64,000 nucleotides of DNA, from positions 1 to 64,000 of the forward strand of contig JBAZLD010000001.1 in assembly GCA_041650475.1 (NCBI GenBank), given 5' to 3'. Under the pieces are notes generated by a model. The model did not search any database. It saw only the letters and a list, made by a program, of their open reading frames with translations, and was not told the DNA's origin. Shown piece by piece: positions 1 to 8,902 of this stretch; position 1 is the first letter of the stretch; each line of letters begins with the position of its first letter. The position numbers and the translations under genes were made by a program. The DNA comes from JAIPGX01 sp041650475. Its GTDB lineage: Bacteria > Babelota > Babeliae > Babelales > UASB340.

Positions 1-2229
1 GTTTTACATCCTATGGGTTGGGATGCCTTTGGTTTGCCTGCTGAAAATTATGCAATAAAACAGGGAATTCATCCTAAAAAAAGTACTCAGGATAATGTTG
101 CAAATTTTAAAAAACAATTAAAACAAACCGGTGCTATTTATGATTGGACAAAAGAAGTAAATACAACTGATCCTGAATATTATAAATGGACACAATGGAT
201 ATTTTTACAAATGTATAACAAAGGGTTGGCTTATCAAGCCAATATGCCAATAAATTGGTGTCCATCTTGTAAAACTGGTCTTGCAAATGAAGAAGTTATT
301 AGTGGAAAATGCGAAAGATGTTCAACTCAGGTAACGCAGAAAAATATTAGACAATGGGTGTTAAAAATAACTGAATATGCAGAAAAACTTTTGGATGGTC
401 TTAATAAAATAGATTGGCCTGAAAAAGTTAAATTGATGCAAAAAAATTGGATAGGTAAAAGTTTAGGTGCGCAAATTAATTTTCAGACGGATAAAAATAT
501 AGATTTACAAGTGTTTACTACAAGACCAGACACAATTTTTGGAGCAACTTTTATAGTTATGGCTCCTGATCATGATTTAGTTGAAAAAATAACAGATAAA
601 AAACAATTAAATGTTGTAAAAAATTACCAAAAAGAAGTAGAGCTTTTATCTGAGTTTGATAGAACTTCTGATATAAAAGAAAAAACAGGAGTTTTTACTG
701 GTTCTTATGCAATTAATCCTGTTAATAATCAAAAAATTCCAATATATCTTTCAAGTTATGTTTTAAAAAATTATGGAACAGGAATAATAATGGCTGTTCC
801 TGCTCATGATCAAAGAGATTTTGATTTTGCTAAAAAATTTAATCTTGAAATAAAACAAATTATAAAACCAATTGAACAAGTTAAAAATTATTATGATGAA
901 AATAATAATCTTGTTTGTGCTATAGAAGAAGATGGTGTTTTGATTAATTCAGGTGAATTTGATGGTTTAGATGCCAAAATTGAAGGTACAAAAAAAATAG
1001 TAGAATTTTTAGAAAAGATAGGAAAAGTAAAAAGAGAAATTTGTTATAAATTAAGAGACTGGGTTTTTTCTAGACAAAGATATTGGGGTGAGCCAATTCC
1101 TATTGTGCACTGTGATAAATGTGGCGTTGTAACAGTACCAGAAAAAGATTTACCTGTTTTATTGCCAGATGTTGAAAATTATCAGCCAACAGGAACTGGT
1201 GAATCACCATTAGCTGCAATAAAAGATTGGGTAAATACAACTTGTCCAAAATGCGGAGGGTATGCAAAAAGAGAAACAAATACAATGCCTCAATGGGCAG
1301 GATCTTGTTGGTATTTTTTACGTTATCCAAATCCAAAATTGCAGGATAAACCCTTTTCTCAAGAAGACATGAATTATTGGCTTCCTGTAGATCTTTATGT
1401 TGGTGGAATAGAGCATGCTATTTTGCATTTATTATATGCACGATTTTATGTAAAAGTTTTGTATGATTTGGGGTATTTACCTTTTGATGAGCCATTTACA
1501 AAGCTGTTTAATCAGGGAATGGTTTGCATGAAGTCAGATAAAACTGGCCGTGTAGAAAAAATGTCAAAATCCAAAGGTAATGTTGTAAATCCAGATGATG
1601 TTGTGAAAGATTACGGTTCAGATGCTCTGAGAATGTATATACTTTTTATGGGACCACCAGAACTTGATTGTGAATGGCAAACAGATTCTATAAAGGGTGT
1701 GAAAAATTTTTTAAATAGACTTTGGAATTTTTTAGTTGATAGCGAAAATTTTGTTCAAAAAATATCAGAAAAAGGTTCAAAAAGATTCCATTTATTTTTA
1801 AAAGATTATCAAGAAAGAATAGAGCATTTCAAAACAAATACTGCCGTTTCCGCAATAATGGAATATTTTAATGATCTAAGTTCTAATAAAGAATTAATGC
1901 TGGATAAAAATACTCTTGAGCAATTTTTAATATCTTTATCTGTAATGGTGCCACATTTTGCAAGCGAATTGTTAGAAAAAATTTTAAATAAGCAACTTGA
2001 AAATTGTTCTTGGCCTTTTTTTGATCCAAAATTAGCGCAAGTTGATGAAATAGAAATTGCTATTCAAGTTAATGGTAAACTTAGAAATACAATTTTAGTA
2101 AAACCTGGAAGCTCTCAAAATGAAGTTGAACCTATAGCAAAAAATGCTGTAGAAAAATGGCTAGAGAATAAAAAAATTATAAAAATTATTTTTGTACCAA
2201 ATAGATTAGTTAATTTTGTTGTAAAATAA
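1..2229 (+). CDS. leuS: Leucyl-tRNA synthetase, 5' end outside the window
   Basis: This enzyme charges tRNA-Leu with leucine in the cytoplasm. The reading frame is open from base 1 and the visible protein starts inside the class I signature region (HPMGWDAFGLPAEN), so roughly 40-50 N-terminal residues lie upstream. Counting from the ATG at 13, two CxxC pairs (CPSC, CERC) lie near residues 84-103. The CP1 editing domain follows, with its TTRPDTIFGAT motif near residues 170-180. The KMSKS catalytic loop is at about 516-520, and the anticodon-binding and C-terminal domains complete the protein. Both catalytic and editing motifs are intact. Identification is secure; only the true start cannot be placed. 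Confidence 0.97.
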   Translation, partial: VLHPMGWDAFGLPAENYAIKQGIHPKKSTQDNVANFKKQLKQTGAIYDWTKEVNTTDPEYYKWTQWIFLQMYNKGLAYQANMPINWCPSCKTGLANEEVISGKCERCSTQVTQKNIRQWVLKITEYAEKLLDGLNKIDWPEKVKLMQKNWIGKSLGAQINFQTDKNIDLQVFTTRPDTIFGATFIVMAPDHDLVEKITDKKQLNVVKNYQKEVELLSEFDRTSDIKEKTGVFTGSYAINPVNNQKIPIYLSSYVLKNYGTGIIMAVPAHDQRDFDFAKKFNLEIKQIIKPIEQVKNYYDENNNLVCAIEEDGVLINSGEFDGLDAKIEGTKKIVEFLEKIGKVKREICYKLRDWVFSRQRYWGEPIPIVHCDKCGVVTVPEKDLPVLLPDVENYQPTGTGESPLAAIKDWVNTTCPKCGGYAKRETNTMPQWAGSCWYFLRYPNPKLQDKPFSQEDMNYWLPVDLYVGGIEHAILHLLYARFYVKVLYDLGYLPFDEPFTKLFNQGMVCMKSDKTGRVEKMSKSKGNVVNPDDVVKDYGSDALRMYILFMGPPELDCEWQTDSIKGVKNFLNRLWNFLVDSENFVQKISEKGSKRFHLFLKDYQERIEHFKTNTAVSAIMEYFNDLSSNKELMLDKNTLEQFLISLSVMVPHFASELLEKILNKQLENCSWPFFDPKLAQVDEIEIAIQVNGKLRNTILVKPGSSQNEVEPIAKNAVEKWLENKKIIKIIFVPNRLVNFVVK

Positions 2230-2318
2230 ATTAGAAATAGTATATTTTTAAAATATTTATGAAATATAAAGGTCTTTAAAGTTAAATTTTTGTTTATTTT
2301 TATAAGAAAGGTTTATTT

Positions 2319-2516
2319 ATGTTAATGGATGTTTTGTTTGATGAACAAGAATTATTTCTTGAAGAAAAATTGAATCTTCTATTTGGTAAATATGACGAAG
2401 ACGAAGAAGAAGATTATGATGATGAAGATGATGATTATGATTATGATGAAGATGATTACGAAGAAGGTGAAGATGATTACGAAGAAGGTGAAGATGATAA
2501 TTATGAAAAAAAATAA
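2319..2516 (+). CDS. Small, highly acidic protein of unknown function
   Basis: The 65-residue protein has an ordinary N-terminal third (MLMDVLFDEQELFLEEKLNL) followed by a tail almost wholly of Asp, Glu and Tyr. The tail includes a tandem DDYEEGE repeat. A ribosome-binding site (AGAAAGG) precedes the ATG, and a strong terminator follows, which makes it look like a real single-gene unit. The tail could bind cations or a basic partner, or mimic nucleic acid, but nothing in the sequence decides this. The opposite-strand frame is a His/Leu-rich mirror of the acidic repeat and is rejected. Confidence 0.6.
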   Translation: MLMDVLFDEQELFLEEKLNLLFGKYDEDEEEDYDDEDDDYDYDEDDYEEGEDDYEEGEDDNYEKK

Positions 2517-2567
2517 AAAGCATTAATTATTTAATTTTATGCATTTTATTTTTTAAAGATCTTAATT

Positions 2568-2610
2568 AAAAAATAAGACCTGAAGTTGAAAAAATCAGGT
2601 CTTATTTTTT
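2568..2610. terminator. Bidirectional intrinsic terminator
   Basis: A perfect 16-bp stem (arms 2568-2583 and 2595-2610) encloses an 11-base loop. It is A-rich on one side and T-rich on the other, so it can work in both directions. It lies between the convergent acidic-protein gene and birA. Confidence 0.9.
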
Positions 2611-2624
2611 ATTAAATAATTTAT

Positions 2625-3389
2625 TCAGAAATCTATTTGTTCAATAACATAGAAAGAGATAATTTTTTCTTGATTATTTTGATCATCTACAAAAACCATA
2701 TCGCCGTTTTGTAAAACGTCTTTAAATAGACCATAAGAAATAGTTTTATCAAAATTATGTATTTTTATTTTTTTGCCTATATAATTTTGATTCTTTGACC
2801 ATAGATTATAAATATTATCAAATTCTAGATTTAGCCATTTTTGATAATATTTATCTATATTTTTTATTAAATTAGTAAACAAAGCTTGTTTATTTATATC
2901 TTTGTTTAAAATCTGTTTCAAGCTTGTTGCAATATTATAAAGTTCGTTTGATTTAGTAAAAGTATTATTAACGTTAATTGCAAAAGAAAAAATTATGGCT
3001 TTAGGATAAGTTTCTTGCCAGACAAGATTAAATAATACTCCCCCAATTTTTTTATTTTGATACATAAAATCGTTGGGCCATTTTAATTCGATTTTATTTA
3101 ATTCTAAATTATAGTTTTTTAGGGTATCAAAAATACTAAGAGTTAGAGCCATATTTAAAGTGCTTAAAATTTGTTCTGGGTACGAAGACAAAATTTCAGG
3201 TTTTAATAAAATAGAAACTTTAATTTGTTCAAGATCACTTTGCCAAATTCGATCTTGTCTGCCATGAGTATATTCATGAATATCTGCGAGAAATATTGAA
3301 CCATCTGCGGCAATTTCTATATTTTCTTTTGCCCATTCTATAGAATTGTAACATGATTTTTTGTGAAAAATTTTGCTACCAATAATCAT
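2625..3389 (-). CDS. birA: Biotin--[acetyl-CoA carboxylase] ligase
   Basis: This enzyme would activate biotin with ATP and attach it to the lysine of a biotin carrier protein such as that of acetyl-CoA carboxylase. The 254-residue protein has a diverged biotin-adenylate loop (HGRQDRIWQS near residues 42-51, in place of GRGRxGRxW). It also has the conserved KWPND motif and the KIGGVL strand near residues 105-120, then a C-terminal SH3-like segment. There is no N-terminal DNA-binding domain, so it is the enzyme-only type rather than a BirA repressor. It starts 11 bp after smpB and is probably co-transcribed with it. Confidence 0.88.
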   Translation of the reverse strand: MIIGSKIFHKKSCYNSIEWAKENIEIAADGSIFLADIHEYTHGRQDRIWQSDLEQIKVSILLKPEILSSYPEQILSTLNMALTLSIFDTLKNYNLELNKIELKWPNDFMYQNKKIGGVLFNLVWQETYPKAIIFSFAINVNNTFTKSNELYNIATSLKQILNKDINKQALFTNLIKNIDKYYQKWLNLEFDNIYNLWSKNQNYIGKKIKIHNFDKTISYGLFKDVLQNGDMVFVDDQNNQEKIISFYVIEQIDF

Positions 3390-3400
3390 GATTAATAAAA

Positions 3401-3859
3401 TTATTTAATTTTGAATTTGGTTTTCATTTCTCGTTCTGCCTGACGCTTAATATCTTTTTCTTTTAATTCTTTCTTTTTGCTTTCTGCCTTTTTGTGTTTA
3501 GCTAAACCAAGTTCGAGTTTTACAAAACCTCGATCATTAAAATAAATTTTTAATGGGATCAGAGTTAAGCCCTTTTTAGAAATATCCCCAATTAAGCGAT
3601 TAATTTCTTTTTTATGTAATAAAAGTTGCCTGGTTCTTCTTGATTTATCTTCTTTAGAAAAAGAATGAGAATATGGTGCAATATGGCAATTAATTAAATT
3701 TATTTCGCCAGCATGGATAGTTGCAAAAGCCTCGTTTAAAGAAACTTGTTTTGCTCTTAAAGATTTGACTTCATCACCAGTCAAAACTATGCCAGCTTCA
3801 AACTTTTCTTTAATTTCATAATCGTGTAAGGCTTTTTTATTTGTTGCAATAATTTTCAT
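3401..3859 (-). CDS. smpB: SsrA-binding protein
   Basis: SmpB binds tmRNA and delivers it to stalled ribosomes for trans-translation. The 152 residues match the usual family length. They start with the characteristic MKIIATNKKALHDYEI and have the ExGIVLTGDEVKSLR strand and the central HIAPYSH element. A lysine/arginine-rich C-terminal tail, which enters the decoding channel in the family, ends the protein. It is the first gene of a minus-strand pair with birA. The partner tmRNA is not in this window. A second rescue factor (arfB) is encoded near 62 kb. Confidence 0.96.
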   Translation of the reverse strand: MKIIATNKKALHDYEIKEKFEAGIVLTGDEVKSLRAKQVSLNEAFATIHAGEINLINCHIAPYSHSFSKEDKSRRTRQLLLHKKEINRLIGDISKKGLTLIPLKIYFNDRGFVKLELGLAKHKKAESKKKELKEKDIKRQAEREMKTKFKIK

Positions 3860-3982
3860 AAACTAAACTTAATTTTTAAAATTAAACTTTTTAGGTATAT
3901 TTATATTATATAAATAATTTATGTTAAAATAACTTAAATTTTATATTGTTTTTTTAATTTAGACTAATTTTAGGGTAGTTTT

Positions 3983-4693
3983 ATGAAATATAACAAAAAT
4001 CATTTTAAAAAAATATTTTTTATTATAATTAGTGTGTTTTTTAATCTAAATTTCTTAAATTGCCAAGAAATGCAAAGACCTGTAATTTTTAATCATAAAA
4101 ATTTTACTTTCAAGGGTTTAATAGAAGTAAATCCGGATTGGAGCAAAGTACCAGAATTTAGAATATTTTTTGATGGTCAAACGACAAAAAATAATGAACA
4201 TGGTTTTTTTTCATTTCCAGGACAAGAAAAACGTATTGACGAATATAATGTAATAATTTGCAAAAATTTTAAACAAAATTTTGATAGCATTAATACTATT
4301 GAAAATTTGACAGTTGAATCAGAAAAGCCATGTCTTTATTATTCTTTTAAAAAAACTGGAACTAATGAAAAGGGGGAAGAAGTTTGGGAAAAAAAACATA
4401 GAACAGATTTAGAAAAAAAACATGTTGTTGTGCCCGAAAATTGCCTTATTGTTCAAATTAATCCCAAATATATTGCTGATCTAGAAATTTGGAAAAGGGA
4501 AATCAGTTTAGCCAAAAATTTCATTAAATTACCTAAAATAATTTTAAAAAATGATATAGATGAGGCTGTTTTTAAAAAACAGTCTTGTAAGTCTTTGCTT
4601 TATTCTTTAGATAAGACACCTTTCCATGCGGAGGTTGAAAAAGTTGAAAGGGTTGATCCAACAGGTTTAAAAAAAATTTTATTTCAGCAATAA
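3983..4693 (+). CDS. Secreted protein of unknown function
   Basis: I do not recognise a family. The 236-residue product has a basic N-terminus and a hydrophobic core (residues 1-28) ending near FLNC-QE, which reads as a Sec signal peptide. The lipobox match is poor because Asn, not Gly/Ala/Ser, precedes the Cys. The mature part is mixed alpha/beta in composition, rich in Lys and Phe, with single scattered cysteines and no repeats. It has a GGGTA ribosome-binding site and lies upstream of ccdA with an 83-bp gap and no clear terminator between them. Confidence 0.65.
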   Translation: MKYNKNHFKKIFFIIISVFFNLNFLNCQEMQRPVIFNHKNFTFKGLIEVNPDWSKVPEFRIFFDGQTTKNNEHGFFSFPGQEKRIDEYNVIICKNFKQNFDSINTIENLTVESEKPCLYYSFKKTGTNEKGEEVWEKKHRTDLEKKHVVVPENCLIVQINPKYIADLEIWKREISLAKNFIKLPKIILKNDIDEAVFKKQSCKSLLYSLDKTPFHAEVEKVERVDPTGLKKILFQQ

Positions 4694-4776
4694 AAATATA
4701 AAACTTGAATTTTTTATCTATTTTAAATTATTTTTAATAAAGGGCGTCTAAAAAAATTTTATTAAAGGGGGAAATT

Positions 4777-5586
4777 ATGGGAACTTATCAATTATTATTC
4801 TTTGCTTTTTTTTCTGGAATTTTAGCAAGCTTTACGCCATGCATTTATCCAATGATTCCAATAACAATTGGTATTTTGCAATCTCAAGCATCAAGTAGTT
4901 TGTTACGCAATTTTTTACTTTCATTATTTTATGTCTTAGGCATAGCATCAATTTATGCCGTTTTGGGTTATATAGTTGCAACAACTTCTATTATTTTTGG
5001 GCAATGGCTTGCAAATCCATGGATTGTTGCTGGTGTTATTCTACTTTTTTTATATCTGGCATTTTCAATGTTTGGCTTTTATGAAATTTATATGCCTGCA
5101 TTTATGCTAAAAAGTAAAAATATAAATGTTCGAGGATCTTTATTTTATAGTTTTATTTTTGGTTTGGTATCAGGAACTATAGCATCACCATGCCTTACTC
5201 CGGCGTTAGCAGTAATTTTAGGTTTTGTTGCCAAAACAGCAAACCCTATTTTAGGTTTTCTAGCTTTATTTCTTTTTGCTTTGGGAATGGGGTTGTTATT
5301 AATAGTGATTGGTACTTTTTCTACCACAATTTTTTTATTACCAAGAGCCGGACTATGGATGCTTGAAGTTAAAAAATTTTTTGGATTTGTTTTGTTGGGT
5401 GTATGCATATATTTTTTGCAGCCGTTTATTAGTCTTCAAGCAATGTTAAAATTTTATTCTATTTTGCTTTTAGTTGCTTCGCTTTTTTATTTTTCTACAA
5501 ATAAGGGGAATAAAATAAAAATATTTTTGGGAATTTTTTTATTTATATTGTCTATTTTATTGTTATTTCAAATAATGGGTGTTTGA
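4777..5586 (+). CDS. ccdA: CcdA/DsbD-type transmembrane thiol-disulfide transporter
   Basis: The family passes electrons from cytoplasmic thioredoxin across the inner membrane to reduce exported proteins. The 269-residue product is almost entirely membrane helices. It has the two hallmark Cys-Pro-type motifs: FTPCIYPM near residue 25 and ASPCLTPA near residue 140. These hold the two redox cysteines in equivalent positions of an internal duplication. There is no fused periplasmic domain, so it is the short CcdA form rather than full DsbD. A GGGGGAAATT ribosome-binding site precedes the ATG. The convergent gene encodes a thioredoxin-like lipoprotein that could be its outer partner. Confidence 0.88.
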   Translation: MGTYQLLFFAFFSGILASFTPCIYPMIPITIGILQSQASSSLLRNFLLSLFYVLGIASIYAVLGYIVATTSIIFGQWLANPWIVAGVILLFLYLAFSMFGFYEIYMPAFMLKSKNINVRGSLFYSFIFGLVSGTIASPCLTPALAVILGFVAKTANPILGFLALFLFALGMGLLLIVIGTFSTTIFLLPRAGLWMLEVKKFFGFVLLGVCIYFLQPFISLQAMLKFYSILLLVASLFYFSTNKGNKIKIFLGIFLFILSILLLFQIMGV

Positions 5587-5590
5587 AACA

Positions 5591-5621
5591 AAAATAGGGC
5601 CTTTTTAAAAGGCCCTATTTT
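5591..5621. terminator. Bidirectional intrinsic terminator
   Basis: A 15-bp inverted repeat (5591-5605 with 5607-5621) has a GGGCC core flanked by A and T tracts. It separates the convergent ccdA and thioredoxin-like lipoprotein genes. Confidence 0.9.
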
Positions 5622-5644
5622 ACTAAAGAATAAATTTTTATTAT

Positions 5645-6157
5645 TTATTCTTTAAAATTTTCATCAAGTTTTTTAGCAAAATCTTCTTCGCTAATTTTTC
5701 CAACAGCTGTTTCTTTTACACCTTGTGTTTTAATAAATACAAAAGATGGTGTACCTTTGATTTCATATTTTTCTACAATTGATTTTAAACCATCTTTATT
5801 TACATCAATTGTAACAAAATTCATATCAGTATGTTGTGATGCCATTTTTTTGAATATTGAATTCATTTCTTTGCAAGCAACACAGCCTTTTGCTTTAAAT
5901 TTTACAATTAAAGGTTTGTCCATATCAAAAAATTTATTGAAAACTTCTTCATTTTTAATTTTTGTAACTTGACCTGATGCAACAGTCTTTGCTTCTTCTG
6001 TTACTTCACCGGCTTCGGATTCAGTTGCTTCCTCAGTTACAGGTTGAACTGGAACTTCTTGAGCAGGTGTAGCTTCTTTTTTTTCTGTTGAAGTCCAATT
6101 ACATCCAGAAAATAAAGCTAAGCCTAAAAGCATGAACAAAAACATAAACTTATTCAT
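5645..6157 (-). CDS. Thioredoxin-like lipoprotein
   Basis: The 170-residue product begins with a lipoprotein signal peptide ending in a good lipobox (LFSG-Cys19). A 50-residue Glu/Pro/Thr-rich linker follows, then a thioredoxin domain. The active site is CVAC, preceded by KAKG, and the cis-proline is in KGTPSFVF. The CxxC is like the C-terminal domain of DsbD, so it probably receives electrons from the adjacent CcdA and reduces disulfides in exported proteins. GAGGAG precedes the start codon. The direction (reductant or oxidant) is inferred from the CcdA neighbour. Confidence 0.85.
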   Translation of the reverse strand: MNKFMFLFMLLGLALFSGCNWTSTEKKEATPAQEVPVQPVTEEATESEAGEVTEEAKTVASGQVTKIKNEEVFNKFFDMDKPLIVKFKAKGCVACKEMNSIFKKMASQHTDMNFVTIDVNKDGLKSIVEKYEIKGTPSFVFIKTQGVKETAVGKISEEDFAKKLDENFKE

Positions 6158-6319
6158 AAAAAAATGTCTCCTCGTTATTTTTAGACAAAAATACCTTAAT
6201 AAAAAATTATGATATCTAGAAATTTTTAACTTGTATATATATTTTTAACATAGAATATGTTTTTTTAATAATTTTATATTTTAATTTTTTATTACAACTT
6301 TTATAAAGAGAGATAGTTA

Positions 6320-6619
6320 ATGAGTAAAATTAAATATTTATTTTTTATTTTTTTTTCAATTTTAATTTTTATTTTTATAAAGATTTATCAGCACAATCAA
6401 TTAATAAATTTAAATTATAAAAAACAAAAAAACCAAAAGATGATTAATGAATTAAAAAAAGAGGAAGATAACTTGTTAATTTATTTTTATAAATTAAAAG
6501 ACCAGGAAAAAGTAAAATTGTATGCAACAGAAAAATTTGGAATGGTACCAATAAAATTATCTCAAATTATAACAAATACTACTGTTGTAAATAATTTTGA
6601 AATTGTTAAAAAAAGTTAA
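6320..6619 (+). CDS. ftsL: FtsL-like divisome protein
   Basis: This 99-residue bitopic membrane protein has one N-terminal membrane helix (about residues 5-22). A Lys/Glu/Leu-rich coiled coil follows, then the short motif YATEKFGMVPIK, which resembles the AxexLGM element found in FtsL near its end. It sits 16 bp upstream of a penicillin-binding protein, the usual place of ftsL in division clusters. FtsL forms a complex with FtsB and FtsQ and activates FtsWI. The family is poorly conserved in sequence, so the call depends on architecture and position. Confidence 0.72.
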   Translation: MSKIKYLFFIFFSILIFIFIKIYQHNQLINLNYKKQKNQKMINELKKEEDNLLIYFYKLKDQEKVKLYATEKFGMVPIKLSQIITNTTVVNNFEIVKKS

Positions 6620-6635
6620 AAATGGATAAATTCTT

Positions 6636-8312
6636 ATGTTAAAAAAAAATTATAAACCAAGAGTTTTTGTAATCTTAATATTTTTTTTAATTTTGTATTT
6701 CATAATTTTGGCAAGATTTTTATTAATTCAAGTTTATAAAAAAGATTTTTTTGAAAATCTAGCAAAACAACAATATGAAACAGAACTTAAGCTAACTCAG
6801 CCAAGAGCAAAAATTTATGATATTTATAAAGAACCACTTGCTTTAAATTTTGATGTTACTTCTGTTTTTATTTTACCAAGACAATTTAGCGAAAAAGAAA
6901 AAACTCAAAAATTTTTAAAAAAATATTTTAAAAATGTTTATGAAAAAATTTTTGATAAAAATAAAAAATTTTTATGGGTAGAAAGAAATTTACCTCAGGA
7001 AAGACTAGATTGGTTTAAAAAATTTGATTTGAAAGATCTTTATTTTATAAATGAGCCACTACGATATTATCCTTTTAATTCTATGTCGACTATTATTGGA
7101 TTTACTGATATTGATAATGTTGGGATTGCTGGAATAGAGTTAATTTTTAATAAACAATTAGCAGGATTGCCTTCTACTGTAAAATTAGAACAAGATGCTC
7201 GATCTGGACATTTTTATTTTGAAAAAGAAATTTTGCAAGAAGGTCAAAAAGGTGAATTAGTTCAGCTTACAATTGATTCTAAATTACAATTTCTTGTTTA
7301 TGATGAAGTTAAAAAAGCAGTTGAGCAATATGAAGCAAAATCTGGATCAGCTATTATTTTAGATCCTGAAAGTGGTTATATTTTTGCAATGGCAAATTAT
7401 CCGGACTTTGATCCAAATAAAAAAAATATAGAAAATATTGAGAATACAAAAAATAGAATTGTTACAGAATGTTATGAATTGGGTTCTGTATTTAAAACTT
7501 TTACTGCGTTAGCTGCGTTAGAAGAGCATGTTACTACTTCTGATGAATTAATAGATTGTGAAGGTAAAGTTGCATATATAGATAAATTTAGAGTTGAAAA
7601 CTGGAAATCTACAGGAATTGTGCCATTTTATTTTGTTATTCAAAATTCTAGTAATATTGGAATTGCAAAAATTGCAAAAAGATTGGGCCCAAAGCTTTAT
7701 GAACATTTGGTTCGATTAGGTTTTAGTAAAAAAACAGGAATAAATTTTCCTGGGGAAAGAAGTGGTTTTGTAAACCCACCACAAAATTGGTCTCGACCTT
7801 CGGTAATCACGATGTCTTTTGGTTATGAAATTTCTGCGACACTTATGCAGCTAGCTAAAGCTTTTGGAATTATAGCAAATGATGGTTATGATTTTGATCC
7901 TGTTTTGACATTGCCAGCTTATGATGAACAAGCTTCGAAGACGGGAAGGGCTCATGAAAAACTCTACAGTGACAAAGCGATCACAGATCTAAAAAATATT
8001 TTGCAAAATATTGGTGATCATTATAATCAGGGGTTGCAAGACTATCGTGTTATGGGAAAAACAGGAACTGCTCGTGCAGTAAAAAATGGTAAATATTCAA
8101 GATTAGATCATGTTTATTCTTTTGGTGGAATAATAGAAAAAAATAATTATAAAAGAGTTATTGTTACTTTTATTCAGGAACCAAAAGGTGCTGGTTGGTG
8201 GGCATCACAAATAACAGCACCTTTATTTAATCGAATTGCACAAAAAATGGTAATAAATGATTTGACGCATAAAAAAACTGTTCATGTTGTCGTGTCAGGC
8301 AAAGTTTCTTGA
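6636..8312 (+). CDS. ftsI: Division transpeptidase, class B penicillin-binding protein
   Basis: FtsI cross-links septal peptidoglycan in the periplasm. The 558-residue product has a short cytoplasmic tail, one membrane helix (about residues 12-33) and a dimerisation domain. The transpeptidase domain carries all three penicillin-binding motifs: SVFK with Ser284, SSN near 339 and KTGTA near 475. It follows the ftsL-like gene directly. Its last 31 bases overlap the 3' end of the convergent gene on the other strand. A stretch near residues 428-450 has a higher GC content than its surroundings. Intact motifs suggest that peptidoglycan synthesis at division is retained. Confidence 0.93.
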   Translation: MLKKNYKPRVFVILIFFLILYFIILARFLLIQVYKKDFFENLAKQQYETELKLTQPRAKIYDIYKEPLALNFDVTSVFILPRQFSEKEKTQKFLKKYFKNVYEKIFDKNKKFLWVERNLPQERLDWFKKFDLKDLYFINEPLRYYPFNSMSTIIGFTDIDNVGIAGIELIFNKQLAGLPSTVKLEQDARSGHFYFEKEILQEGQKGELVQLTIDSKLQFLVYDEVKKAVEQYEAKSGSAIILDPESGYIFAMANYPDFDPNKKNIENIENTKNRIVTECYELGSVFKTFTALAALEEHVTTSDELIDCEGKVAYIDKFRVENWKSTGIVPFYFVIQNSSNIGIAKIAKRLGPKLYEHLVRLGFSKKTGINFPGERSGFVNPPQNWSRPSVITMSFGYEISATLMQLAKAFGIIANDGYDFDPVLTLPAYDEQASKTGRAHEKLYSDKAITDLKNILQNIGDHYNQGLQDYRVMGKTGTARAVKNGKYSRLDHVYSFGGIIEKNNYKRVIVTFIQEPKGAGWWASQITAPLFNRIAQKMVINDLTHKKTVHVVVSGKVS

Positions 8313-8875
8313 AAGGTTTTTATTTTTTTTATATTTAATTTTAAACATGAGATTAAATCTATTAATAGAGCACAACTTTCAGATTCTGAAATTTTTATAA
8401 GTTGAGTTTGATTGTATTTTTCGACTAATAAATTAAATTTTTCATAAAAATCTTCAGGAATATACATTTTATATAAATTCCAATTTTTTATTATGTTTTT
8501 TACAAGACTTGAATAAGTAACGGTAATTTCTTTTTTTAGATATTTTTGGGCTAAATAATAAGATGTGACATATGTTGGGATACATATTAAAAAAGATAAT
8601 GCTGGAAATAAGTTTTCTTGTTTTATATTTTTTAAAATAATTTCTAACAAAATTCCAGCAGATAAAGCAACTCCTGTTGACAACAAGCCATAATAAAAAT
8701 CGTTTTTTTCGGATTTGATTTTTGGAGTTGTTTTCAAAAGTTCTAAAATAATAAGATTTTTTTCACGTTCTGATACTGATTTACATGTATTTTCTGCTAC
8801 TAATTTTTGTGAAATTACAAAAAAAATTAAAATTATAAAGTAAAATATTTTTGTTTTTATAAAATTATTTTTCAT
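8282..8875 (-). CDS. Exported or membrane protein of unknown function
   Basis: No family is recognised. The 197-residue product starts with a signal peptide or membrane anchor (residues 1-27). A pair of hydrophobic segments follows near residues 62-85 and 90-110 (LLSTGVALSAGILLEIIL and an FPALSFLICIPTYV segment), then a Lys-rich helical C-terminus. It is downstream of adk on the same strand and could be the last gene of a secA-adk transcript. It overlaps the end of ftsI by 31 bp in the convergent orientation. Confidence 0.6.
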   Translation of the reverse strand: MKNNFIKTKIFYFIILIFFVISQKLVAENTCKSVSEREKNLIILELLKTTPKIKSEKNDFYYGLLSTGVALSAGILLEIILKNIKQENLFPALSFLICIPTYVTSYYLAQKYLKKEITVTYSSLVKNIIKNWNLYKMYIPEDFYEKFNLLVEKYNQTQLIKISESESCALLIDLISCLKLNIKKIKTFQETLPDTTT

Positions 8876-8902
8876 AAAATATTTTTTTGCTACTCAGTAT
8901 TT

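Noticed and set aside
2317..2523. Minus-strand His/Leu-rich frame
   Set aside because: It is the mirror of the repetitive acidic gene on the plus strand, whose ribosome-binding site and terminator fit; repeats of GAT/GAA codons automatically open the opposite frame.
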